Assembly (NCBI RefSeq): GCF_023159225.1
Contig: NC_063161.1
Coordinates: 122,798,958-122,862,957, forward strand
DNA: 64,000 nt
Direction of reading: 5' to 3'
Origin: Perognathus longimembris pacificus
Lineage: Eukaryota; Chordata; Mammalia; Rodentia; Heteromyidae
A model generated the notes under the pieces. That model saw only the letters and a program-made list of their open reading frames with translations. It did not search any database and had not been told where the DNA came from. Shown piece after piece: positions 9,791 to 21,854 of the stretch. Position 1 is the first letter of the stretch. Each line of letters starts with the position of its first letter. The translations under genes and the position numbers were made by a program.

Positions 9791-10971
9791 GTATCTGCAA
9801 AGCAAGTAAACAAATCCTCCTGATAAGTGAATATCTGTAAAGACATCTATTCCCTAAAATTCTCAGAGACAAAATACAAACAAAAATGTCCCTGGGATCT
9901 TTGCCCTTAGGGAATCCACAAACTGTACTGAAAATCCTGAGGAGATTGTGGAGGGAATTGCTATGCAGTAGCCTGTGTGAATGTATTGTTTTAAAAGCAT
10001 TTGCGGGTTTTATAGTTTATGTTCTGTAAGTATTGGTTTTCACCTGGAGGCATCCTACTTATGAGGGTAGCATTTATTAAAAACCAGCCTTCCAGCCTCT
10101 CCCCCACCAGTGAAATGGGAATCAGTACATGTGAAATAAGGGGTAGGTATATGCAGTAGAAACAGAACTGAACATGGTTTTATGAAAGAAAATGCAGGGT
10201 TTGTTTTATTCTTATAATACTGTAATAATTCTCAGTTTTTAACCATAATTTTCTCTAGATCTCATACATGCTGTTGACAGAGCAGCCAAGTTAGTAATTT
10301 TAGTGTGGAGACTTATTTTGCATGTTAAATTCTGTTTACAGAATCAAAGAATTTTCAAATAGAAGCACTTATCTGGAATTTGGAGATGAGATTTATCCAA
10401 GTGCAGAGAAAAATCTTAAGTCTGAGAAATAATTAAATTTACAACACTATGTGTATTGAACTCAAATGCAGTTTATTGAAAAAATTAAATGCCTCCCTAT
10501 TTTTATCTTTCCTGTTCATTTTAAAAGAAAAATTACTTTATTGATTTTATAAATATAACACTTGCTCATTATAATGAGTTCAAGTCATGCAGAAAAGTAA
10601 AAAGAGGTTTTAAAAACAATCACTCAAATCACCCCTTTTAACCATTATTTATTAATATATTATATATGCTGTTTTAATAAATAAGTGTTGAAGCAGAATG
10701 AAGCCCAAATGAATTGAAATGGGTTGCTAAACTTCAAATAAATGCAGTTTTATAGTATTTCTTAATAGGTTCCCCTAGTTAAGAAAACATTATTTAAAAT
10801 GTTTAGATACTAAGATCATAGCTTTAAAATCTTTCAGTTGTAAACATCAATTATTTCCCTGATCTGAATCACTTACTGTAGCCTCATTCTTTTTCCCTCT
10901 TACCTCTTGACCTTGCTATTTATATGTAAAGCTGATTCACTATCCACTCAAGACTACCCCTCCTTTTCTAA
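9791..10971. other. Unique AT-rich DNA, no gene seen
   Basis: No repeat or coding signal that I can support. Confidence 0.6.
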
Positions 10972-11055
10972 CCTTCCTTCCTTCCTTCCTTCCTTCCTTC
11001 CTTCCTTCCTTCCTTCCTTCCTTCCTTCCTTCCTTCCTTCCTTCCTTCCTTCCTC
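10972..11055. repeat. (CCTT)n microsatellite
   Basis: About 20 perfect tetranucleotide units, followed by a less regular C/T-rich tract to about 11100. Confidence 0.98.
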
Positions 11056-11107
11056 CATCTCCCTCCCCTCCTTCTCCTGCTCCCTCCCTCTCTTTCTTTT
11101 CTGTAAG

Positions 11108-11180
11108 TATTGAGCTTTTGCTTTAGGGCTTTTTTCCTTCTAGGCAAGCTCCTCATCATTTAAGCAATTCCCTAGCCCAT
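11108..11180 (-). mobile_element. ID-like SINE monomer
   Basis: On the plus strand 'taggcaagctcctcatc' and 'aattccctagccc' are a degenerate reverse ID-type head. The adjoining CT-rich and CCTT tract occupies the place of its A-tail. Confidence 0.55.
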
Positions 11181-11191
11181 CTGTTCTTTTT

Positions 11192-11383
11192 CTTTTTTGA
11201 CCAGCCATGGGGATTGAACTCAGGGCCTGAGTACTGTCCCTGGTTTCTTTTTGTTCAAGGCTAGGACTCTACCACTTGAGCCACAGCGCCACTTCTACTT
11301 TTAATGTATATGTGGTGCTGAGGAATAGAACCCCAGACTTCATATAGGCAAACACTCTACCACTAGGCTACATTCCCAGCCCC
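11192..11383 (-). mobile_element. IDL-Geo-type SINE
   Basis: Reverse right monomer ('cacttgagccacagcgcc') then reverse left monomer ending 'cattcccagcccc'. Both monomers are complete. Confidence 0.9.
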
Positions 11384-12208
11384 TGCTTTGTTGCTTTTTT
11401 AGATAGGCTCTTGTGTTTTTTGCCTAGGGGTGGGGTAGGGGGTGGGCTCCAACTGAGATCTTCTCTATTTCTTCTTCAGGGCTTCTTTTATGTTTGAAGT
11501 CATCTATCTTATTTTAGTTATACATTGTATACATGGATATTTTTTATTTGTAATGTTAGACTAGATTTTTTTGTTCAAAATTTCTTAGACATTTTCCATG
11601 GATTTCTGTAACTGAATATTAATGTAGAATAATATAAGACCCACAAACTATTCCTCTCAGAGTTGAATATAATCAAATTAGCTCAGAATATATGTTTCTT
11701 TCAAATCTGTTGATTACATTAATTCTTCATTTTTTCATTTAAAATTATCTTTAAGTAGTCATACAGAGGAATATCTATTTAAGAGTATAGTGTATATTGA
11801 TCAATGCCATCCCTTCCATCATTCTCGCTAATCTCTTCCAATCCCATCCATGTGGTTTCTTTCTGAGAAAGTTTCTTTATTTTAAAAGTATCGATCCAAT
11901 GCTGTATCCTCTAGATTTTTTACCTAAGAAACACTGCTGTGTAACACAGAAATTCTAAATCTACCTTTATTATGAGTATCTTAGCTCTTTCTTCATTTGT
12001 GGTCTCTTATTAGTTCTTAGGTAAAATTCTATTAATCCTCTATTAGGCTTTTTATCACTTTCTTCATTCTCCTGTTTTTTTTAACTCATTTTTATATTCT
12101 TGTTTTCTTACTTTAAAGACAAAACATATATAGTTAATTTACTTTGTTGTCTTAAGTTTTTTAGGTTCAGTTCAAAGTTGGTCCTTTTAACAGTATCCCT
12201 TGGTTAAT
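11384..12208. other. Unique AT-rich DNA, no gene seen
   Basis: Only a G-rich patch near 11427-11450 stands out. No gene or classified repeat. Confidence 0.55.
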
Positions 12209-12222
12209 TGCCATCTTACTTT

Positions 12223-13161
12223 TTAAAAAATAATTACTTATTTATTTTCAAAGTGAAGTACAGAGGGGTTACAGTTTCATATGTAAGGCCATGGGTACAT
12301 TTCTTCTATTTGTTACCTTCTCCCTCATTCCCCTTTCCCCCCTCCTCTTCCCCTCTCCCCCTCTCCCTCTATGAGTTGTTCACTTGGTTTACACCAAATG
12401 TTTTTGCAAGTATTGCTTTTGGAGTCGATTGTCTTTTTATCTGTTGTCTCTCAATTTTGATATTCCCTTTCACTTCCCTAGTTCCAATACGAGTATATAC
12501 AGTATCCAGGGTACTCAGATGAAATACACTGATAGTGCAGGGGCAACCACAGGAAGGGAATACAAGAGGATCATCAAGAAAAGAAGCTATGGTTTCACAT
12601 GGCATGTTGAAAGTATTTACAACAGTGATGTAACAGTCGTTTCCGTAACATGGAGTTCATTTCACTTAGCATCATCTTATGTACTCATAAGGGCATAGCT
12701 ATTGGGCTCTGTGATCCTTTTCTATGACTAGCCTAAACCTGTGCTAATTACTCCCTATGAGGGAAACCATAGAGTCCATGTTTCTTTGGGTCTGGCTCAT
12801 TTCACTTAGTATAATTTTTCCAAGTCCTTCCGTTTCCTTACGAACAGGGCAATATCATTCTTTCTGATAGAGATATAAAACTCCATTGTGTATGTGTACC
12901 ACATTTTCCTGATCCATTCATCTACTGAGGGGCATCTGGGTTGGTTCCATATTTTAGCAATGACAAATTGTGCTGCGATGAACATTGTTGTGTTGGTTGC
13001 TTTAGTGTGTTCTTGTTTGTAATCTTTTGGGTAGATGCCCAAAAGTGGGCTGCTGGGTCATAGGGGAGCTCTATGTTTAGCTTTCTGAGGAATCTCCATA
13101 CTGCTTTCTAGAGTGGCTGAGCAAGTTTACATTCCCACCAACAATGAAGTAGGGTTCCCTT
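12223..13161 (-). mobile_element. 5'-truncated L1 with 14-bp TSD
   Basis: About 939 bp: the L1 3'UTR (12223-12780) and the stretch after ORF2 (to 13161), reversed. Flanked by ttgccatcttactt at 12209-12222 and 13162-13175. The sense-strand A-rich tail is at 12223-12245, and the 3'UTR polypurine tract is the pyrimidine run at 12328-12371. Frames here on either strand are UTR shadows. Confidence 0.94.
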
Positions 13162-13175
13162 TTGCCATCTTACTT

Positions 13176-15058
13176 AAAAAAAAAAATCTTGACTATTAGG
13201 CTCAGAAATGTTCTGGGTCGGAACTTATTTTCTTAAAAATGAAAAGAACACTGACAATCCTGCCATCATTACTGAGTTTTCCCATATGGAATTTGAAGGC
13301 TGAGATGTTAGTGTTTTACATTGTTTTTCTTGGACAGTTATGGTAAAATGGGAAAGGTAGTATACTTATGATAGTGAATATCTGGGCTTTGCTATCACTT
13401 TACCCATTATGATAAAGGTATATCAGCTTTTGTGGTTTTTTTTTTTTTTTAATACTTCATTTCCTTTGGGAATTTACTTGGAATTAGGCCAGGTCTTCTA
13501 AGTTTAGATCCACTCCCCTCAAAGGATAAGCCCACACCATATTTCACTTGTTACATTTCCTACTTCTCAGTGACTATTCCCATTATTGTCCCTTAAAAAG
13601 AAAGAAAAGGTAAAGTCACCCACTCCTGATAGCTAATTGTATGTGTTTAATTGATTGGATTATATGATACTCAGATATTTGGCTACATTTTTTTTCTAGA
13701 TAGCCTTGTATTTATAGATAAGATTATTATTGGAGTCAACATACTGAATAAAAGAGATTACCTTCTCCCATGTGAGTGCCTGATATGATAGAGATGGAAG
13801 AAGAGAAATTCTTTCTTGCCTGAATATTTGGGCTGCAATACTGGCCTTTTTTGCTTTTAGATGAGACCACTGGGACTCTGGTTCTTAAACCTATGGACAT
13901 TGATTAAACTTGTTGGTTTTCCTAGATCCTTGGCTTGTAGAAGGCAGATCATATTTCTCAGCTTATATAACTACTTAGGTCAGTTCATTAGAGTGAGTCA
14001 TATATAACATACAATGTATGTGATATGTATATGATATCTATATAGATATACACACATACACACATATATGTATATCTTCTACATTCTTGAGGTACCTAAA
14101 ATATAACACGGAACAATATTCATTAGCATTTATTCTGCACCCTTTTCTTTAACTTCCTCGGTGCTAGGGGAGTTGGAATGGTTCTCTGACGTGGTTGGTA
14201 AATTTGTCCAATCTATGAAGTTATCCTCAGCTATTTTATCAATTTAGCCTCTTAAAATTATAAATATAATGGTTATATCTCCTACATATCTGTCCCTACT
14301 GTTTTCTCTTTTCATTTCCCCTTCAGAACATTAGATCCTAATGTTACAGATTGAGTAGGGTAGGCTGGGTACAGATTCATGATGCTAAGAGACTTATCAC
14401 TTTGTGTCTAGATTCCCCTACTTAGTTCTTTAGCTTCCATTATTTTTTAATGTCCTTGGTTCATGACCCTTTCCTCGTATACATGATTTTAGCATTGGGC
14501 AGGCTTTTCCTATTTTTGTAGCATTCTCATTAATTTACTTTTATTTGGTCATTTCACATGTAGAATTGAACTCAGTTTTTCTAATTAACTTCATATTTTT
14601 GAATGGACATTACCTAGTGCAAAATGGAAAAGATACAAATGTGTGTTCAGTGAGAAGTATCCTACCCATTTCTGCTTGGCATTCACATAGATCTTCTCCA
14701 GCAATGTTTCATGGAGTTTTGTGGGTTTTATTTTTAGAATTTGTTTTTTACAGTTGTTGTTTGCTTATCATATTTTTGTTTTTGTAGAGCTGGTGAGTCA
14801 ACAACCCAGAACATCAGCTAATGCTAGGCAAACTCGGGACTCCTGAGCTATACCCGCAGCCCACTTTAATATAAATAGTATCATGCAACACACATAGTTT
14901 AAGAGTTATTAAAAACTTACTATTCCATATAAAAATATGTTCAGCTGTTATACTCTTTTTAATTATGCTTCATATCTCATTATATTCGTACAAATATGTA
15001 ACTCAGATTTACAAGTTGTGATAAAAAAATAAACCACTGTTTTGCTCTATGTACCTCT
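13176..15058. other. Unique AT-rich DNA, no gene seen
   Basis: Contains a poly(T) run near 13437-13452, an AT/CA-rich stretch at 14010-14075 and a possible reverse ID scrap at 14790-14863. No coding region is supported. Confidence 0.55.
14790..14863 (-). mobile_element. Possible ID-like SINE scrap
   Basis: 'tgctaggcaaactcg' and 'tgagctatacccgcagccc' on the plus strand resemble a reversed ID-type head. Confidence 0.45.
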
Positions 15059-15183
15059 GCTGGTGGCTCATGCCTGTAATCCTAGGGACTCAGATGTTTG
15101 ATATCTGAGAATTGAGGTTCAAAGCCAACAAGCAGGAAATTCTTTGATAGCTTTATCTCCAATTAACAATCAAACCAAAGCAA
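15059..15183 (+). mobile_element. B1-like SINE monomer without right unit
   Basis: 'tggtggctcatgcctgtaat' through 'atctccaattaacaatc', the B1-like head and linker only. The Geo right monomer is missing and A-rich DNA follows. Confidence 0.8.
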
Positions 15184-15352
15184 GCCAAACCAAATTAAAA
15201 TTCTTATGTGAATATATCAAAATGTCTTTCCATTGTTTGAACAAAGTGGAAAAAAGTTGAAACTCTTTGCCCCCACCCCCAACCATATAACTATACACAA
15301 AGTCCCATGGTTGTCCAGTTTATGAACATGCCCAGTGGGGAGATTACATAGT

Positions 15353-15717
15353 TGTTATGGTTTGCACATAAAGATTCATGTAGCAACAGTTTAATTGTCT
15401 TTTGGGAAGGTGACTAGAAGACTAACTTTATTAGTGGGCTCCATTGATGGATTAGCATTTCCGTAGCATGCTTGGGTATTGGTGGAAAGTAGGATACAGG
15501 CCTACTTGGAGGAAGAAGTTCACTAGAGAGTTACCTCTGCAAGGTCTATGTTGACCTTGGCCTCTTTTGCTCTCTGTCTCTTCATTACTCGGCCACCATG
15601 AGGCCAAGAGTTTTGCTCCTTCACCTTCAGCCTCATGAAACCATGAGCCAAAAGAAATCTGTCCTCTAATTTCTTATCAGGTATTTTGTCATGTCAGAAA
15701 GAGTTGCCTAATATAGT
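15353..15717 (+). mobile_element. MaLR-like LTR repeat
   Basis: It begins 'tgttatggtttgcac' and ends 'agttgcctaatata', with 'ggccaccatgaggcc' and 'tcaggtattttgtc' between. This is the start, middle and end expected for old MaLR-type solo LTRs. It is related to, but clearly different from, the inverted pair at 4.9 and 6.0 kb. Confidence 0.6.
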
Positions 15718-16060
15718 TGTATTGCTTTGCAACCCAGCCTATACTAAAGAGATTCTTCTATTGCACAAGGCAAGGTCATAACCCAAACAAACAACAATAG
15801 CCTGTCCTGATGTAAATGTTTATTTAACACAGATTGTTTTTGTATTGTTTCTTTTCAAAAATCTCACACAAAGGTTATTTACCCAATACTATGTTTTGAG
15901 CATATCCTTAATATTTTTATAATAGCCTTACTGAGATATAAAATATGTCATAGAATTTATTTATTAAAAATGTACAATTGGATAGTATTTATAATATTAT
16001 TAGAAATTTCATACATCAGTATTTTTGAATGTTTTAATCATCCATTAAAAAATTCACATT
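15718..16060. other. Unique AT-rich DNA, no gene seen
   Basis: No repeat or coding signal recognised. Confidence 0.55.
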
Positions 16061-16062
16061 AA

Positions 16063-16307
16063 GGCCAGGCGCTGGTGGCTTATGAATGTAATCCTAGCTA
16101 CTCAGGAAGCTGAGATTTGAGGATCATGTTTCAAAGCTAGCTTAGGCAAGAAAGGCCATGAGATTCTTTTTTCCAACTAACCATTAGAAAACCAGAACCA
16201 GCCCTGTGGCTCATGTGATGGAGAGCTAGCCTTGAGCTGAAGAGCTCAGGGACAGCTCCTAAGCCCAGAGATCAAGCCCCATGACCTACCAAAAAAAAAA
16301 AAAAAAA
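16063..16307 (+). mobile_element. B1-Geo-type SINE
   Basis: Full dimer: 'ggccaggcgctggtggc' head, 'aactaaccattagaaaacc' linker, right monomer and a 17-bp poly(A) tail. Confidence 0.93.
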
Positions 16308-16515
16308 GTCATATTAGCTTTCAATCTCCTTTCCTTCCAAGATACTAGGCCTATGAAACCAAATTTATTTTATGTTGTTTTTGATATACCCAAGAGAGTG
16401 AAAACATATATCTACACAAAAGTACACAGCAATATTATTTCTATCAATGCAACATTCATTGTCAAGGAAATTGCATCATAAAATCCTCCTTCTTTCTATA
16501 CTCTGAGCTACTTTT

Positions 16516-16716
16516 TTTTTTTTTGGCCAGTCCTGGACCTTGGACTCAGGGCCTGAGCACCATCCCTGGCTTCTTCCTGCTCAAGGCTAGCACTCTGCCA
16601 CCTGAGCCACAGCGCCCCTTCTGGCCGTTTTCCATATATGTGGTGCTGGGGAATCGAGCAGAGAGCTTCATGTGTAGGAGGCAAGCACTCTTGCCACTAG
16701 GCCATATTCCCAGCCC
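16516..16716 (-). mobile_element. Young IDL-Geo-type SINE with 15-bp TSD
   Basis: Complete reverse dimer with a poly(T) tail, flanked by ctctgagctactttt at 16501-16515 and 16717-16731. It shares several diagnostic bases with the copy at 48805-49020, so the two belong to one recent subfamily. Confidence 0.95.
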
Positions 16717-16784
16717 CTCTGAGCTACTTTTATAATCTCAATCTGAGATGACCACATATGCTGAATAGGCCATGGAGAGGTAGT

Positions 16785-16990
16785 AGAAGTTAGCATTTGT
16801 GGACACAGGTTCTAGAAATAGTTGAGCTGGCTCAGTTATAAGCAAACCAGTTACAAGTGGAATTACTTAGATTCTCTGAACTTAAAGTTTCTCCTGTAAA
16901 TGTGAGATAATAGCATTATGTTCTTATGAAGTTGTAGGCTTAAATGAACCATTCATATAAAGTGCTATAGTAATGCCAAATGCTTAAAAT
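16785..16990 (+). mobile_element. MIR relic
   Basis: The order 'agttagcatttgtgg', 'ccagttacaagtgg', 'taaatgtgagataatagc' and 'ataaagtgctatag' follows the MIR consensus from near its 5' end to its 3' end. Confidence 0.6.
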
Positions 16991-17247
16991 GCTAATTGTG
17001 TTAGTGGTTGTTTCCCATTATTGTAAAACACACCTTTTATATAATTTACCATCTTAATCATTTTCAAGATCACTGCTAGTAGTGCTAAGGATTTACATTG
17101 TTGTGAAACAGATCTCTAGGACCTTTTCTGTCTTGAAGAAATGAAACTATCCATTAAATAACAGTTCTTCTTAGATCCCTTTCTCCAGGCTTTAGTATCT
17201 TCTACTTTACTATCTAGGAATCTGAGTGATTGAGATATCTCTTATAA

Positions 17248-17386
17248 GAAAGAATGAAAAACTGATGGCTACTCACATAATATATAAGTGTAGAGCTAAG
17301 AACAATCTCCCAAAAGGTCTCACTTGGTAGACTTCCCCTGGAATTCTATAAAAAGATGTGAGTAGCCATCAGTTTTTCATTCTTTC
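17248..17386. repeat. Perfect 31-bp inverted repeat with 77-bp loop
   Basis: The arm at 17248-17278 (gaaagaatgaaaaactgatg and onward) is the exact reverse complement of 17356-17386. The 77 bp between do not look like a known repeat. The bases outside the arms differ (ataa and caga), so no target duplication marks it as a transposon. Confidence 0.95.
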
Positions 17387-18690
17387 CAGATAGATAGATT
17401 CAAGATATAAGGCTAATGATGGCCACTTTAAATTTTTCCTAGATGGTCTGGAGTAGAGGCAGCATTTGTTTTAGTAAATTGATATTTCTATATTCAGTTA
17501 CTTGTGTAAGAAGCTATTGTGAGATTACATCACTGTGCAGGGGTTTAGCTGGTACAACAAGAAAAGGAAGTGTTTTTAAATTCATGAGCCTGGTGTTCCT
17601 GTGTGACTAAATACATTGTTTACTAATGACATTAAGTGTAGGGTAGCTCATTTAAAAACATTGGTCTATTGTATAAAATGAGTCTTATTTAAAATAAGAC
17701 CATGTATTTTATTTAATCCGAAAATTAATGTTCCTGAAGCAAATGCAAACCCATTTTAGTGGTTTCTATACAATTCTAATAAAAAAAAACCTGGCAGAAA
17801 TGATCAGCAATTACTCACTGTTAAGGCTATTTTACTTTTAATGAATAGAGATTTTTAAAAAGATTTTTAATTTAAGGAATATATAATAGTAGGAACCCAG
17901 AATCATAATGTTCATAAAGAATAATGGTTTATTAACTATGATTTATATACCCTGTAATGAGGTGTGAATTCCTTCCTTGTTTAACATAAAAACAACAAGC
18001 TGTGCTAGTTTGCTTGAAAAGAAACTGATGCCTGTTATAACATATATATTATATAATATATATAACATAACATATAAATGTATGTATCTCATACACACAT
18101 ACACATAAAGAAAAGTTCAAGTTATGGGAGAAAAGGATGAATAACCTAGCAAATGTTTTCAAGATGGAAAAAAAATCCATTATTACTTAGAGCTGCTACT
18201 TTTCAGCCTTACCTCTGACATCAAGTTTTCTGATTATATATATGTATATATGTAATATAAAAAGCATATTCGTGCAAGTAAAACAAAAAGCAAGGAAAAT
18301 CAACTATTTCTTCATGTCATGAGAATACCTTTTAAAGCTTGCAACCTTAACTAATAACACCCTCAGAAAGCACACTCTTCATAGTGGGTGTAAAAATGGC
18401 CTAATTTGAAAGACAGTGTGTCTGGCATGCATACCCAGTAGGTTCTATTCAGCAAACTCTTGAGGTTTCAAGTTAGCATAATGAAATATTGTCCTGTTCC
18501 TTGTAGACTAAAATTTTCTTTATCTCCTTAAATCAATAGCCTAATGATATTTTGAACAACTCTGCCTGCATCTAAATTTAAAGTTGTGTTGTCTGTAGGT
18601 GGATTGCTTGGATGCCACTTACTTCGTTCACTTTCTTTTTCAAATCTTTTAGAGTTAGTCATTAGCAATCATAAAGGCAAAGATCTGTGA
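17387..18690. other. Unique AT-rich DNA, no gene seen
   Basis: Contains AT-rich microsatellite-like stretches at 18040-18080 and 18232-18256. No coding region supported. Confidence 0.6.
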
Positions 18691-18691
18691 T

Positions 18692-18762
18692 TTTTGCAGG
18701 ATTGGAGTTTGAACTCATAGCCTTTGAAAGCTAGGCAGGAGTCATGCCCCTTCTCTTGCTTT
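18692..18762 (-). mobile_element. Possible ID-like SINE scrap
   Basis: 'gagtttgaactcatagcc' and 'aaagctaggcaggag' resemble a reverse ID or composite-SINE tail next to the following element. Confidence 0.45.
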
Positions 18763-18764
18763 AA

Positions 18765-18946
18765 GGGCTGGGCCTCCTGCTCTCCCTGTGCTCTTTTGCT
18801 TAAGGCTAGACTCTACCACTTAGAGCCACAACTCTACTTTTGGTTTTCTGATGATTAGTTGGAGATAAAAGGTCTCAAGGCCTTTCTTGCCTATGATCCT
18901 CTCAGCCTCCTGAATAGGTAGGAGTGAGTAGCCACCAGTGTCTAGC
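18765..18946 (-). mobile_element. Diverged B1-Geo-type SINE
   Basis: Reverse right monomer ('ttaaggctagactctacc') followed by linker ('gattagttggagataaaa') and head ('cctctcagcctcctgaat'). Confidence 0.83.
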
Positions 18947-20029
18947 CTCGTATCTCTTCATGTGCTCTCATGGTCACTGCTCCTAACTTTAAGGGAAATC
19001 AGTATTCTGGATTCAATAGCCATGAGTTAGAGTTGCTTTTGAATATAAGGAGCTGCTAGTATGGAAAATGAAATACACCTATGTTGATAGTAACTATCTT
19101 TAGCTTTGATGAACAGATCAGATAATCAGCAAGTATTTATTGAGCTTCTCTTTGGAGTACCAACTCACCCATCTATTTGGCACCATTCTTAGTTATTGAT
19201 GTACTGACTGTCTGACTAGAAGGTAAGGGCAGAAAAACAACCTAGTGATGAATTGCTACTGATTGAATTATTCATACTTTGTACCTCAAAATAATAATTT
19301 AACTCATGAACAAAGTAGACTGTGGAACATCCTTTCATGAGTCAAGGCTTAAATGATTTTTTTGGGGGGTATGGGTAATGAATGCTACATTGAGATAATT
19401 CCCAGCCAGTATTTATAATAAGTAATGAATAAAATTATATATTATCAAAATCATGCTATATTATATTAAATATGAAAATATCTCATTACTGTACACTAAT
19501 ATATAATAATTATATATTATTTTAGGAGAGTAATTAGTAATGGACACATTTGAGGGGATGTCTTGGCAAGGAGTTTTTATAATTGATTTCATTATTTTAG
19601 GAATTGATAGAAGGCATCTCATTCACTTGGGCTATATAATAAATCATATAATTTGGAATATTTCTTTTTATATACTCGGTCTTCAGAGCAAACCAATCAT
19701 ATTATTTAGAAAACTTTTTTGCATGTTCCTTTAAAGTGTTATTATACTTGTGGAAACTTGTAGTAAGTATCAGAAAGGAAAGAGTTTTCTTACAAGTATC
19801 AGCAGGAAAGAATTTCAGAAATACCATAGAGGCCAGAAAAGAAAATCTTTTTCTCCTCTCTCTCTTCTCTTTCTCTCTCCCCTTTCTACCCCCTCTATTT
19901 TCTGGGCTCATACCCAGTTTTCTTACATATACTAAGCAAGTATTCTGCCACTGAGCTTAATGTGCAGCCTCAAAACATTTTTTTAACTGACTTTTGTTTA
20001 ATCTAATACCAACAACAACAGCACCTATC
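18947..20029. other. Unique AT-rich DNA, no gene seen
   Basis: A possible L2-type scrap ('agtatttattgagcttc') lies near 19128. A CT-rich tract and a possible reverse ID scrap lie at 19852-19970. No gene supported. Confidence 0.55.
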
Positions 20030-20252
20030 AGATGTGATTTATTGAACCTCACCATGTACCAAGGATTAGGCTTATCATTTTACATGAGCTATTTCTATTC
20101 TTTGCAACAAAAATATATGATAGTCTAATTCTAATAGTGATTAAAACAATGATTGATTTAGTATTAAAATGCATTGGGAAATGGGCTTAGCGAAGTTAGC
20201 TTTTTCATTATCATATAGGTAGTACATGATACAGGCAAGATTTGAGTTAATT
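20030..20252 (-). mobile_element. MIR-family relic
   Basis: 'gatttattgaacctcacc', 'catgtaccaaggattagg' and 'caggcaagatttgagttaa' on the plus strand follow the reversed MIR-type order (the life-cycle-wide 'tattgagcacct' end first). Heavily diverged. Confidence 0.5.
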
Positions 20253-20411
20253 TCTCTTTTCTTTGTCTGGATCAAGATTTCTTTTATATAAAGTAAATTA
20301 AGTTTACATTGCTGTAGATTTTACACAAATAGAAGTATGAACTCTATGATGTAGTTGTATTAATTCTAATATATTTAAAAAGAAATGCTAGTAAGTATTA
20401 AAAATATCTTG

Positions 20412-20615
20412 AGGTGGTAGCTCATGCTTGTAATTCAAGCTACTTAGGAGGCTGAAATCTGAAGATCACAATTTAAAGTCTGTGAGACTCTTATCTTCAA
20501 TTAACCAGCAAAAAGTTGGAAGTAGAATTAAGGTCAAGTGGTAGAGCATTGGTCTTGAGCCATAAAAAGCTAAGGAAAAAAAGCTCCTAGGCCTTGAGTT
20601 CAAGTCCCTGTATTG
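20412..20615 (+). mobile_element. Diverged B1-Geo-type SINE
   Basis: 'ggtggtagctcatgcttg' head, 'cttcaattaaccagc' linker, 'gtcaagtggtagagc' right monomer and 'gagttcaagtccc' B-box-like motif. Confidence 0.85.
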
Positions 20616-21198
20616 ACACATACACACATATCAAAGGGAAAAAATAAAGCATTTATAATGTATAAGATTATAAAAATGTAGTATTCTTTTTATTTCTATT
20701 TGAAAAAAGCTCTAAAATTTTATATTACATGTGGTTTTAAAAATTTAGTTTTATGAGATAATAGCTTTAATATATAGGTACAAAAATTAAAAAGGTATAT
20801 TTTATCTAATTTAACTCATCTGTTATGAGTATTCCTTATAGAGAAAGCTACTAAAGAGCTTCATTAATTGTTAGATCACATTTTATATGGGACTGAAAAT
20901 GTACAGGATAAAATATCTATTTTTTTTGAAATCATTAAAGGTTCTATTGTAAAAATATGTCTTTATTTACAGAGGAGCCAAGAAATGGGGCCAGTTTGAA
21001 TTTCATGGCTATTAACAATATCCTTATCAGCATTCTATCAAATTATATTTATTTTCCCACCTTCTAAGATGTGTTCAATATAAAGAACGAAGTAGATATT
21101 TTGGAAGTACTTCATGATGTGTGAAAATACATCTTACATAGTTACAGCACTAGTCTTGTACCTCTCCTATCCTCCTCTCCTCTAATTGTCTTTTCTTT
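20616..21198. other. Unique AT-rich DNA, no gene seen
   Basis: No repeat or coding signal recognised. Confidence 0.55.
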
Positions 21199-21384
21199 CT
21201 TTTTGTCAGTCATGGGGCTTGAACTATCACTTTGAGCCACAGCTCCACTTCCAGTTTTTCTTTGAGTGGTTAACTGGAGATAAGAGTCTCATGGGAACTT
21301 TTCTGTCCCAGCTGGCTTCAAACCGTGATCCTCAGATCTTAGCCTCTTGGAGTACTAGGATTACAGGCAAGAGCCACCTGTGCT
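21199..21384 (-). mobile_element. B1-Geo-type SINE with internal deletion
   Basis: Reverse head ('cctcagatcttagcctc') and part of the right monomer ('ggggcttgaac', 'tttgagccacagctcc'); the centre of the right monomer is missing. Confidence 0.83.
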
Positions 21385-21469
21385 TTGTTGTTGTTGTCTT
21401 CTCCTTTTCCTTCTTCACCCCATTTTCTCCCCCTTCTTTTTTCTTCTTAATCCTCATCATTGTTCTTTT

Positions 21470-21575
21470 TCTTTTTTGAGATGTTTTCCTTTTCCTTACA
21501 TAGCCCAGTCTTGATCTCAAGATTACTCTGCCTCAGCTTCCTGAGTGCAAATATTATAGATGGACACCACCAAAG
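21470..21575 (-). mobile_element. Old B1-like SINE
   Basis: 'cttgatctcaagattac', 'cctcagcttcctgagtgc' and 'attatagatggacacc' read as a reversed B1 head without the Geo linker. Confidence 0.55.
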
Positions 21576-21806
21576 GTAGCATCTTAGTTACTTTTCTGAT
21601 TAAAGAGAGACTACTTATAAGATGAAAGCCAACTAGCTTCTCTTTGTTAAATAGAATATTGGTGTTCTAAACTTAGATGTTTACCATGGGGAAACCACAA
21701 TTTTTCTTAGGGGATTCATATATTAGTCCTAGCTCTGCTTGTCTGCTTCCTTGGTATGTTCAGTGTTGGAATGTGACATGTGTGAAGTGCAGTGTGAGTG
21801 ATGGGA

Positions 21807-21810
<4 letters not shown>

Positions 21811-21849
<39 letters not shown>
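21811..21849. repeat. (TG)n microsatellite
   Basis: About 19 TG units. The His-Thr repeat frames on the minus strand here are artefacts of it. Confidence 0.97.

Positions 21850-21854
<5 letters not shown>

Noticed and set aside
10972..11055. CRISPR-like or minisatellite array
   Set aside because: Pure tetranucleotide repeat without spacers, in a mammalian genome.
12208..13042. Several open frames on both strands
   Set aside because: All lie in the non-coding 3' end of a 5'-truncated L1 bounded by a 14-bp target duplication.
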